Below, one piece after another: positions 51,463 through 61,464 of a stretch of 64,000 nt of DNA. The DNA comes from Pseudoduganella aquatica (GTDB taxonomy: Bacteria > Pseudomonadota > Gammaproteobacteria > Burkholderiales > Burkholderiaceae_D). Position 1 is the stretch's first letter, and the number at the start of each line of letters is the position of its first letter. The stretch is from contig NZ_WWCU01000004.1 of assembly GCF_009857595.1 (NCBI RefSeq), positions 186,001-250,000 on the forward strand. The letters are read 5' to 3'. Below the pieces are notes generated by a model. It was not told the DNA's origin. It did no database searches and saw only the letters and a list, made by a program, of their open reading frames with translations. The position numbers were made by a program, and so were the translations under genes.

Positions 51463-52239
51463 TCAGCGCCTTGCTTGATGCGGAACAAAGGATGGCTGAT
51501 TGGCGGCAACAGGGGCGGTGGGAAGGGAGATGGTGAGCGCCGTGCCCCGGCCGGGCGTGCTGGCCAGTACGAAGCAGCCGCCGGCGGCGGCCACACGGTG
51601 TTCGATGCCGAGCAGGCCACAGCCCTGGCGCGGCGGACCGTCGCGCATGCCTACGCCGTTGTCGCGCACCGTCATGCTCAATTCGTCGGCGGTGCGGCAC
51701 AGGGCGATGCGCACTTCGGTGGCGCTGGCGTGCCGCGCGATATTGGACAGCGATTCCTGCAGCACGCGGAACAGCGTGGCGTCTGCCGCGCAGGCCGCGT
51801 CGCTGCCGTATTGCGCCGCTTCGAGCTGGTACTGGATGCCATTGATGCGCGAGAACTCCGTCAATTGCCGTTCCACCGCGCAGCGCAGGCCGTGCTCCAG
51901 GCCCACCGGCCGCAGGCCATTGATAATGCCGCGCATGGAGCGCACGGCGGCGTCGGTGTGGCTGAGCAGGGTGGCGAGGTGCACCCGTGCCGAGGGCGGC
52001 ATGCCGGGGAAGCTTTGCAGGGCGCCCAGCTCGATCTTCAGGGTCAGCAGGTTCTGGCCCAGGTCGTCATGGATATCGCCGGCGATGCGTTGGCGCTCCT
52101 CGTGCAGCACGCGGGGATGGCAGGCGCGGGCCGCCTCCAGCGCGCGCTGCAATCTGCTGCAGCGCCACAGCAAGGCCAGCGACAGCGCCGCCAGAAGCAC
52201 GGAGCAGCCGGACAGGATATCAACGTGGAATGCGGTCAT
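51463..52239 (-). CDS. NarX/DesK-type sensor histidine kinase
   Basis: A 258-residue kinase with one N-terminal TM helix (~8-26) and almost no periplasmic part. The HisKA_3 domain has phospho-acceptor motif RIAGDIHDDLGQNLLTLKIE (~51-70); the HATPase has SNIARHA, DNGVGM and GLLGIEHRV. Kinases of this type pair with LuxR/NarL regulators, but none is adjacent. GGAGG is 7 bases before the ATG. It heads a pair with the PAS-GGDEF gene, so c-di-GMP output may be linked (inference). Confidence 0.86.
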   Translation of the reverse strand: MTAFHVDILSGCSVLLAALSLALLWRCSRLQRALEAARACHPRVLHEERQRIAGDIHDDLGQNLLTLKIELGALQSFPGMPPSARVHLATLLSHTDAAVRSMRGIINGLRPVGLEHGLRCAVERQLTEFSRINGIQYQLEAAQYGSDAACAADATLFRVLQESLSNIARHASATEVRIALCRTADELSMTVRDNGVGMRDGPPRQGCGLLGIEHRVAAAGGCFVLASTPGRGTALTISLPTAPVAANQPSFVPHQARR

Positions 52240-52409
52240 GGAGGCCTCCGGCTGTCGTAACAGCTGTCAACATATCCCGGAAGCAATATGCGCACTTTGC
52301 TAAATATCAAACTGTTAAGCGGCTTGCACATATGCCTGACAGTTTCGCCACACTATATGACCGCGCCGCTTTGCGCTATAATTGAAGGTTGACTATTGGG
52401 TTAATCATC

Positions 52410-53045
52410 GTGACTTACAGCATCAAAGAGATTTTCTACACCTTGCAAGGCGAGGGCGCCCACGCCGGACGTCCTGCCGTGTTCTGCCGCTTTGCGGGCT
52501 GCAATCTGTGGACCGGCCGCGAGAGCGACCGCGCCACGGCGGTCTGCCAGTTCTGCGACACCGACTTTGTGGGCACGGACGGCGAGGGCGGCGGCAAGTT
52601 CGCCACGCCGCAGGCCCTGGCCGAGGTGATCAACAGCCTGTGGCCTGAGACCTACCCTGCCAGCAAATACGTGGTGTTCACCGGCGGCGAGCCGCTGCTG
52701 CAGCTGGATACGGCCCTGATCGCCGCGATGCACGAGGTGGGCTTCGAGATTGCGATTGAGACCAATGGCACCCTGCCGGTACCGGAAGGCGTGGACTGGG
52801 TCTGCGTGAGCCCCAAGATGGGCTCCACGCTGGCGGTCCACAAGGGCAATGAAATCAAGGTGGTGATCCCGCAAAAGGATCAGGACCTGTCCGCCTACGA
52901 AGGCCTGGATTTCGAGAACTTCTTCGTGCAGCCGATGGACGGCCCGCTGGCCGAGTTCAACACCACCCTGGCGATCGAAACCTGCAAGCGCAATCCGAAA
53001 TGGAAGCTGAGCCTGCAAACCCATAAACTGCTGCAAATACCTTAA
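52410..53045 (+). CDS. queE: 7-carboxy-7-deazaguanine synthase QueE
   Basis: A 211-residue radical-SAM enzyme converting 6-carboxytetrahydropterin to 7-carboxy-7-deazaguanine in queuosine biosynthesis. It has the CX14CX2C cluster motif (Cys in AGCNLWTG, then VCQFCDT) instead of CX3CX2C, as known for Burkholderia QueE, plus the SAM motif FTGGEPLLQ and IETNGT. It starts at GTG 52410 (MTYSIKEIFYTLQGEG); a longer TTG-initiated reading from 52389 is unlikely. A TATAAT box at 52377-52382 would put the transcript start about 20 bases before the GTG. First gene of queE-queD-tadA. Confidence 0.95.
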   Translation: MTYSIKEIFYTLQGEGAHAGRPAVFCRFAGCNLWTGRESDRATAVCQFCDTDFVGTDGEGGGKFATPQALAEVINSLWPETYPASKYVVFTGGEPLLQLDTALIAAMHEVGFEIAIETNGTLPVPEGVDWVCVSPKMGSTLAVHKGNEIKVVIPQKDQDLSAYEGLDFENFFVQPMDGPLAEFNTTLAIETCKRNPKWKLSLQTHKLLQIP

Positions 53046-53054
53046 GTTATTACT

Positions 53055-54012
<958 letters not shown>

Positions 54013-54106
54013 ACGCCACTCTCTCCATTCGTGTTCGCCTGCTGCTGTGGGTTGGTGCTATGCTGATGCAAACAGCAACAGGCATTACCTGTAAGCAGGA
54101 GATTCA

Positions 54107-54919
54107 ATGCGGTCCCCCAAACAAATAGAAGATGAGGGCGCGCCCGGCGTTGTGCGCCTGGCCCTGGAGCTGCGCGCACCCTGGGAGCTGGGTGCGGCTT
54201 TGGCGGCTTACCCCTTCGCCCGCCTGGCTCCCTCTGGCGACGGCCATCCCGTCATGGTATTCCCCGGCCTGGCTGCAGGCGACACCACCACCATTGTTTT
54301 GCGGCGCTTCCTCAGCGAGCGTGGCTACGACACCTACGCATGGGAGCAGGGCCTGAACTTCGGCCCCAAGCCCGGCGTGCTGGAAGCGTGCATCGCGCGC
54401 ATCGAAGAAATCCACGCGCGCACCGGCCGCACCGTCAGCCTGGTGGGCTGGAGCCTGGGCGGCGTGTATGCGCGCGAAATTGCAAAGATGCTGCCCGATA
54501 AAGTGCGCGTGGTCGTCACGCTGGGATCGCCGTTTACCGGCAGCCCCAAGGCTACCAATGCCTGGCGCGTGTACCAGCTGGTATCGGGCGAGAAGGAAAT
54601 CGACTCGGCGCGTTTCGCCATGCTCAAGCAGCGGCCAGCGGTGCCCACCACCTCCATCTTCAGCCGCACCGATGGCGTGGTGGCCTGGCAGTGCAGCATG
54701 GAGGAGGAGACTGCCAGCTCCGAGAACATCGAAGTGCACGCCAGCCATGTCGGCATGGGCGCCAATCCCACCGCGCTGTTCGCCGTCGCCGACAGGCTGG
54801 CGCAGCCCGAAGGACAGTGGCGCCGTTTCGATCACGTGGCCCACACGGGCATCAAGAAGCTGCTCTATCTCGATCCCCAGCGGACGCCGTTTTTCCAAAA
54901 CCTTTTTGGATGGTACTAA
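54107..54919 (+). CDS. Alpha/beta-hydrolase (lipase/esterase-like)
   Basis: A 270-residue soluble protein with alpha/beta-hydrolase motifs. The nucleophile elbow is GWSLGG (~115-120) after a conserved VMVFPGLAAGD oxyanion region (~48-58); the acid and His probably lie in SRTDGVVAW (~184) and DHVAHTGI (~245). It resembles acyltransferase/esterase proteins without a lid. AGGAG is 5 bases before the ATG. It ends 2 bases before the next hydrolase start. Substrate unknown. Confidence 0.75.
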   Translation: MRSPKQIEDEGAPGVVRLALELRAPWELGAALAAYPFARLAPSGDGHPVMVFPGLAAGDTTTIVLRRFLSERGYDTYAWEQGLNFGPKPGVLEACIARIEEIHARTGRTVSLVGWSLGGVYAREIAKMLPDKVRVVVTLGSPFTGSPKATNAWRVYQLVSGEKEIDSARFAMLKQRPAVPTTSIFSRTDGVVAWQCSMEEETASSENIEVHASHVGMGANPTALFAVADRLAQPEGQWRRFDHVAHTGIKKLLYLDPQRTPFFQNLFGWY

Positions 54920-54921
54920 TC

Positions 54922-55833
54922 ATGCCCACCGCCCTCGCCAACGGAATCAGCATTGCGTATGAAACCAGCGGTGATACGGCGGGGCCGCCGGTGTTGCTGA
55001 TCATGGGCCTGGGCATGCAGCTGATTTCGTGGCCGCAGGAGTTTGTCGACGGGCTGGTGGAGCGCGGCTGCCATGTGATCCGCTTTGATAACCGGGACAG
55101 CGGGCTGTCCACCAAGTTCGACGGCGCGGGCGTGCCGAATCTGCCGCTGTCCTATTTGAAGAACATCGTAGGCTGGCCGCTACGCCCAGCCTACACGCTG
55201 GACGACATGGCCGACGACGCGCACGGCTTGCTGGACCATCTGAAGATTCCGCAGGCGCATGTGATCGGCGTATCCATGGGCGGCATGATTGCGCAGCTGT
55301 TCGCGGCGCGGCACGCGCGGCGCACCTTGAGCCTCACTTCCATCATGTCCAGCAGCGGCAGGCGCAGTTTGCCGGGGCCGACGCGGGCGGCGCGCAAATC
55401 GCTGCTCACGCCGGCGCCGGAGGGCGGCAGCCGCGAGGAGCTGGTGCAGCACTTGGTGGATACCTTCCGCGTGATCGGTAGCCCCGGATTTCCCATGCCC
55501 GAGCATGATTTGCGGGCGCGCATAGGCCGCACGCTGGACCGCTGCGTATATCCGGCCGGCGTGGCGCGGCAACTGGTGGCGATCGCCGCCAATGGCGACC
55601 GCAGTCCGCTGCTCCAGCAGATCCGCAAGCCTGCGCTGGTGATACACGGCGCCGACGACCCGCTGGTGCCGGTGGATTGCGGCATCGACACCGCCAGCCA
55701 GATCGCCGGTGCGGACCTGCACATCATCGAAGGCATGGGCCACGACCTGCCGCCCCAGCTGATAGGGCGGCTGCTCGCCTTGATCGATCCGCACGTGCAG
55801 GGTAAGATGGCCCGGCATTCCCAGGCTGCCTGA
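54922..55833 (+). CDS. Alpha/beta-fold hydrolase
   Basis: A 303-residue hydrolase with oxyanion LLIMGLGMQLISW (~25-37), nucleophile elbow GVSMGG (~115), acid in HGADDPLVP (~247) and His in EGMGHDLP (~277). It belongs to the large esterase/epoxide-hydrolase-like group (proline-iminopeptidase-like look). It is adjacent to another, unrelated alpha/beta hydrolase, perhaps in one transcript. An upstream in-frame ATG at 54910 would overlap the previous gene; ATG 54922 is preferred. Substrate unknown. Confidence 0.82.
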   Translation: MPTALANGISIAYETSGDTAGPPVLLIMGLGMQLISWPQEFVDGLVERGCHVIRFDNRDSGLSTKFDGAGVPNLPLSYLKNIVGWPLRPAYTLDDMADDAHGLLDHLKIPQAHVIGVSMGGMIAQLFAARHARRTLSLTSIMSSSGRRSLPGPTRAARKSLLTPAPEGGSREELVQHLVDTFRVIGSPGFPMPEHDLRARIGRTLDRCVYPAGVARQLVAIAANGDRSPLLQQIRKPALVIHGADDPLVPVDCGIDTASQIAGADLHIIEGMGHDLPPQLIGRLLALIDPHVQGKMARHSQAA

Positions 55834-55866
55834 ACGCCCGGGTGCGTCACCTTGGGTTGAGCGGAT

Positions 55867-56811
55867 TTGAGTACTTCAAAAATGGGGAAGGGCGTGGGCA
55901 TCGCAATCGCTGCGCCGGGCGGCTACGCGCTGGACGAAGAGGCGCTGGCGCGCGGCATCGCGCGCATGGAGGCGCAGGGTTTCGTGGTCCACAATTACTA
56001 CGAGCCGGAGCTGAAGCACCAGCGTTTCGGCGGCACCGACGAGGCGCGCCTGGCGCAGCTCAACGCGGCGGCGGCCGACCCGCAGGTGCAGGTGGTGATG
56101 GCGCTGCGCGGCTCCTACGGCATCAGCCGCATCCTGCCGCAGATCGATTTCGGGGCCATGGCGGACAGCGGCAAGCTGTTTGTCGGCTACAGCGATTTCA
56201 CCGCTTTCCATATGGGTTTGCTGCAGGCCACGGGCCGCATCAGCTTCGCCGGTCCGATGATCTGCGACGATTTCATCCGCGACGAGCCGGTGGACTACAC
56301 GCTCAACCAGCTGTGGGACTGCCTGCGCGGCCCGGTCCATAGCGTGCATGGGAGCGGGGGCGGCAATCCCAAGGTGGATTTGCAGGGCACGCTGTGGGGC
56401 GGTAATCTGGCCATGCTGGTGCATCTGCTCGGCACGCCGTATTTCCCTCAGATTGACGGCGGCATCCTGTTCGTGGAGGACATCAACGAGCACCCATACC
56501 GCATCGAGCGCATGCTGCTGCAGCTGCTGCACGCAGGAGTGCTGGACCGGCAGAAGGCGCTGGTGCTGGGCGACGTGTCCGGCTACCGCCTGGCGGCCTT
56601 CGACAACGGCTACGATTTCGACGCCATGCTGGCCTACGTCCGCTCGCGGCTGTCCATCCCGGTGCTGACCGGGCTGCCGTTCGGCCACATCAAGGAGCGC
56701 TGCACCCTGCCTTTCGGCGCGCGGGCGCATCTGGCATCGGACAGCGCCGCCGCTGATGCTGGCAGCTTTACCCTGACGGCCAGCGGCTACCCGACCCTGG
56801 CGCCTGCCTGA
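55867..56811 (+). CDS. ldcA: Muramoyltetrapeptide (LD-)carboxypeptidase LdcA
   Basis: A 314-residue S66 serine peptidase. The nucleophile lies in RGSYGISRILP (~77-87), then GYSDFTAFHMGLL, GTLWGGNLAMLVHLLGTPYF and the Glu in FVEDINEHPYRIERMLLQLLH (parts, ~210-225), with His in LPFGHIKERCTLPFGA (~280). It removes the terminal D-Ala from murein tetrapeptides in the cytoplasm during wall recycling. It closely matches E. coli LdcA as recalled. It starts at TTG 55867 or ATG 55882; neither has a strong ribosome site. Confidence 0.9.
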   Translation: MSTSKMGKGVGIAIAAPGGYALDEEALARGIARMEAQGFVVHNYYEPELKHQRFGGTDEARLAQLNAAAADPQVQVVMALRGSYGISRILPQIDFGAMADSGKLFVGYSDFTAFHMGLLQATGRISFAGPMICDDFIRDEPVDYTLNQLWDCLRGPVHSVHGSGGGNPKVDLQGTLWGGNLAMLVHLLGTPYFPQIDGGILFVEDINEHPYRIERMLLQLLHAGVLDRQKALVLGDVSGYRLAAFDNGYDFDAMLAYVRSRLSIPVLTGLPFGHIKERCTLPFGARAHLASDSAAADAGSFTLTASGYPTLAPA

Positions 56812-56887
56812 CGATTGAGCAAGCGCAAAGCGCCGGGCGGGTAGCAGGGGGATACTGACAATTCCCCGTACTCCGCCTGGAGCGATG

Positions 56888-57475
56888 ATGAACTCGAACG
56901 ACCAGCCCCCATCCCCGGGCTCGCTTGACTTCCAGCCGCGCCGTGCCAATGATAAAGCCATGCTCTCGCGACTTGCAAATGTGGAAAAGAATCTCCCCGT
57001 GGTCAAGACCACGGTTGAGGTGATTCGTTCCAACTATGTGACCAAGGGAGACTTGGCAATTGAGGTTGGCAAGGTCAACGACAGAATTGCCATGGTCAAC
57101 GAAAACATGGCGCGTGAATTTTCCAATGTGCATGAGAAAATTGCCAAGGTTAGCGAAAACATGGCCCGCGAATTTGCCAATGTTCACGAGAAGATCGCCA
57201 AGACTAACGAGACTATGGTGCGGGAGTTTAGCAAGGCCAACGATTTCTCCGTGCGAGAGTTTAGCAAGATTAACGAGATCTCCGTGCGGGAGTTCAGCAA
57301 GGTCAACGAGTTCACGGTACGTGAAACCGCCAAAGCCAATGAAAACACGAGCAACTTGAGAGCTGAGATGCACGGTGAGTTCACACGCTATACCCGGCGC
57401 GTCATAGGCGCGATGATAGTCATTTGCAGCTCGCTAACGGCGGCTGTGTATTTCATCGCCAGAAACGTGCACTGA
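56888..57475 (+). CDS. Second tail-anchored coiled-coil repeat protein
   Basis: A 195-residue helical protein with a C-terminal TM helix (~172-191, VIGAMIVICSSLTAAVYFIA) and no signal peptide. Residues 70-105 are two 18-residue repeats (VNENMAREFSNVHEKIAK type) and 106-149 are four 11-residue repeats (x-N-E-x-x-V-R-E-F-S-K). These periods suit a right-handed (hendecad) coiled coil. It is similar in plan to the protein at 32706-33608 though not in sequence. GGAG is 5 bases before ATG 56888. Lower GC than its neighbours by eye in the repeat region. Function unknown. Confidence 0.7.
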   Translation: MNSNDQPPSPGSLDFQPRRANDKAMLSRLANVEKNLPVVKTTVEVIRSNYVTKGDLAIEVGKVNDRIAMVNENMAREFSNVHEKIAKVSENMAREFANVHEKIAKTNETMVREFSKANDFSVREFSKINEISVREFSKVNEFTVRETAKANENTSNLRAEMHGEFTRYTRRVIGAMIVICSSLTAAVYFIARNVH

Positions 57476-57550
57476 GCGTTTGGCTGACGCTGTGGCCATA
57501 GGGTGGTAAAATGCGAGGTTGTGAATTTACCGCTTTAAGGGCCTTCAGAC

Positions 57551-59152
<1,602 letters not shown>

Positions 59153-59161
59153 TTGCCCCAT

Positions 59162-59202
59162 CTGCCCGGCCACTGCTTTCGAGCGGCGCCGGGCAGTTTT
59201 TT
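59162..59202 (+). terminator. Intrinsic terminator after ybiT
   Basis: CTGCCCGGC (59162-59170) and GCCGGGCAG (59188-59196) form a 9-bp perfect stem with a 17-base loop, followed by six T. Confidence 0.88.
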
Positions 59203-59258
59203 ATTGTATGTGCGATAGTGTCGTCATTGTCGCCATCACGTCATCACCTCTAAGTATC

Positions 59259-60395
59259 ATGCAACAGACTCTAGCCATCAAGCCAGTCGAGTACGAGCAC
59301 CCGCAACAAGGAACCAGCTGCGTCGCGCATGCCTGGGCGCGTACCCCGGCCACCCCCAGCGCCGACGAGCGCGCCGTCCTCAAAGAACGCATCAAGCGCC
59401 TGCTGAAAGAAAAGCAGGCGGTACTGGTAGCCCACTATTACGTGGACGCCGACCTGCAAGACCTGGCCGAGGAAACCGGCGGCTGCGTTTCCGATTCGCT
59501 GGAAATGGCCCGTTTCGGCCGCGACCACAGCGCCAAGACCCTGGTGGTCGCGGGCGTGCGCTTCATGGGCGAAACCGCCAAGATCCTCAGCCCCGAAAAG
59601 ACCATCCTGATGCCGGACCTGGACGCGACCTGCTCGCTCGACCTGGGCTGCCCGGCCGACGAGTTCACCGCTTTCTGCGACCAGCACCCGGACCGCACCG
59701 TGGTGGTCTACGCCAACACCAGCGCTGCCGTGAAAGCGCGCGCCGACTGGATGGTGACGTCGTCGATCGGCCTGGACATCGTCAAGCACCTGCACGAGCA
59801 GGGCAAGAAAATCCTGTGGGCGCCGGACAAGCACCTGGGCTCCTACATCCAGAAGGAAACCGGCGCGGACATGCTGCTGTGGCAGGGCTCCTGCCTGGTG
59901 CACGACGAATTCAAGGGCGTGGAACTGGATCTGCTGAAAGCCGAATACCCGAACGCCAAGGTGCTGGTGCACCCCGAGTCGCCGGCCAATGTGGTGGCGC
60001 AGGCCGACGTTGTCGGCTCCACCTCGCAGATGATTGCCGCCGCCGTCAACATGGACGCGGACACTTTCATCGTCGCCACCGACAACGGCATCCTGCACAA
60101 GATGCGCCAGGCCGCTCCGGGCAAGACCTTCATCGAAGCGCCCACCGCCGGCAACAGCGCCACCTGCAAGAGCTGCGCGCATTGCCCGTGGATGGCCATG
60201 AACGGCCTGCAGAACCTGGCGGACGTGCTCGAGAATATGAAGAACGAAATCCATGTCGACCCCGCCGTCGGTGTGCAAGCCAAGCGCTCCATCGACCGCA
60301 TGCTGGACTTCGCCGCAGCCAGGAAGGCCAAGGTCGCGCCAAGCGCCGATCTGGCGCAAGAGGCAAAACTGTTCCAGGGTATAGGTCCGGCATGA
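59259..60395 (+). CDS. nadA: Quinolinate synthase NadA
   Basis: A 378-residue [4Fe-4S] enzyme condensing iminoaspartate and dihydroxyacetone phosphate to quinolinate for NAD synthesis. The three cluster cysteines lie in [11 protein letters not shown] (~110-125), WQGSCLVH (~210) and KSCAHCPWM (~305-312). Other markers are [14 protein letters not shown] and HPESP. ATG 59259 gives the usual length; the frame runs to 59208. Its stop overlaps the nadC start (ATGA). No nadB is in the window. Confidence 0.96.
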   Translation: MQQTLAIKPVEYEHPQQGTSCVAHAWARTPATPSADERAVLKERIKRLLKEKQAVLVAHYYVDADLQDLAEETGGCVSDSLEMARFGRDHSAKTLVVAGVRFMGETAKILSPEKTILMPDLDATCSLDLGCPADEFTAFCDQHPDRTVVVYANTSAAVKARADWMVTSSIGLDIVKHLHEQGKKILWAPDKHLGSYIQKETGADMLLWQGSCLVHDEFKGVELDLLKAEYPNAKVLVHPESPANVVAQADVVGSTSQMIAAAVNMDADTFIVATDNGILHKMRQAAPGKTFIEAPTAGNSATCKSCAHCPWMAMNGLQNLADVLENMKNEIHVDPAVGVQAKRSIDRMLDFAAARKAKVAPSADLAQEAKLFQGIGPA

Positions 60396-61270
60396 GTACT
60401 TTACGCAATCCCCACGCGCCGTTCGACGCGCCGTTGAAGGCGGCGTTTGAATCCAACCTGCTGGCCGCGCTGCTGGAAGACGTGGGCACCGGCGACCTGA
60501 CCGGCATGCTGGTTCCCGCCGAAGGCCGCAGCACCGCCCGCGTGGTGGTGCGCGAAGACGCGGTGCTGTGCGGCGCGCCCTGGTTTGAAGGCGTGATGCT
60601 GGCCGTGGACGGCGGCATCAGCATTACCTGGCACTACGCCGAAGGCGACATGATGAAGGCGGACAGCGCGGTCTGCACGCTGGAAGGCCCGTCGCGCGCG
60701 CTGCTCACGGGCGAACGCGCGGCGCTCAACTTCCTGCAGCTGTTGTCCGGCGTGGCCACGGCCACGCGCCGCTACGCGCAAGTGGTGGAAGGCACCGGAG
60801 CCCGCGTGCTCGACACCCGCAAAACGCTGCCCGGCCTGCGCCTGGCGCAGAAGTACGCGGTGCGCGTGGGCGGCGGCGCCAACCAGCGCCTGGCCCTGTA
60901 CGACGGCATCCTGATCAAGGAGAACCATATTGCGGCGGCGGGCGGCATCACCGCCGCGCTGGTGGAAGCCAAGCGCGTGGCCGCCAAAGCCGGCGCGGGC
61001 GTGACCATACAGGTGGAAGTGGAAAACCTGGCCGAGCTGGAAGAAGCCCTGGCGGCCGGCGCCACCTCGGTCCTGCTCGACAATTTCGACCTCGACATGA
61101 TGCGCGCCGCAGTGAAGCTCAACGCGGGCCGCGCGCTGCTGGAAGGTTCGGGTGGCGTCAACCTGGACACGGTGCGCGGCATCGCCGAAACCGGCGTGGA
61201 CCGCATCTCCATCGGCAGCCTGACCAAGGACGTGCGCGCCACGGACTACTCGCTGCGCATTATCGGCTAA
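60392..61270 (+). CDS. nadC: Nicotinate-nucleotide diphosphorylase (carboxylating) NadC
   Basis: A 292-residue quinolinate phosphoribosyltransferase. Markers are [20 protein letters not shown] (PRPP site), [19 protein letters not shown] (parts), IKENHI and [12 protein letters not shown]. It uses quinolinate from NadA plus PRPP to give nicotinate mononucleotide. It overlaps nadA by 4 bases and is followed by a long hairpin terminator. Confidence 0.96.
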   Translation: MSTLRNPHAPFDAPLKAAFESNLLAALLEDVGTGDLTGMLVPAEGRSTARVVVREDAVLCGAPWFEGVMLAVDGGISITWHYAEGDMMKADSAVCTLEGPSRALLTGERAALNFLQLLSGVATATRRYAQVVEGTGARVLDTRKTLPGLRLAQKYAVRVGGGANQRLALYDGILIKENHIAAAGGITAALVEAKRVAAKAGAGVTIQVEVENLAELEEALAAGATSVLLDNFDLDMMRAAVKLNAGRALLEGSGGVNLDTVRGIAETGVDRISIGSLTKDVRATDYSLRIIG

Positions 61271-61277
61271 GCCGGCA

Positions 61278-61324
61278 TGGCAATGCGGCGCGTGCTTGTG
61301 CGCGCCGCGTTGCCATCTTCTTTT
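61278..61324 (+). terminator. Intrinsic terminator after nadC
   Basis: TGGCAATGCGGCGCG (61278-61292) pairs with CGCGCCGCGTTGCCA (61301-61315) with one G-T wobble and an 8-base loop, then TCTTCTTTT. It starts 7 bases after the nadC stop. Confidence 0.8.
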
Positions 61325-61398
61325 CCCGCCGCTGAAAACGCGGTACTATCACTCCGCAGTCCTTCCTGCCAGCCTGCCTGAACTACAGGAGATGCCGC

Positions 61399-61464
61399 AT
61401 GAATACCCTGAGTGTTTGTCCTGAACACGGCCACGCGGGCGCAGCCCATGGCACTGCTCGCTAA
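61399..61464 (+). CDS. 21-residue upstream ORF overlapping the GGDEF-EAL gene
   Basis: ATG to TAA, 22 codons, with AGGAG (61387-61391) 7 bases upstream. Product begins MNTLSVCPEHGHAGAAHGTA, with three His and one Cys. Its last 17 bases overlap the start of the large GGDEF-EAL gene in another frame, so it could couple or regulate that gene's translation. It may be a real small gene, or simply show that the ribosome site serves the region. Confidence 0.4.
   Translation: MNTLSVCPEHGHAGAAHGTAR

Noticed and set aside
52240..52409. Possible preQ1 riboswitch upstream of queE
   Set aside because: I could not find the compact pseudoknot pattern or the conserved A-rich tail of preQ1-I, and the ribosome site region is not in an obvious pairing. 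Only a TATAAT box is seen.
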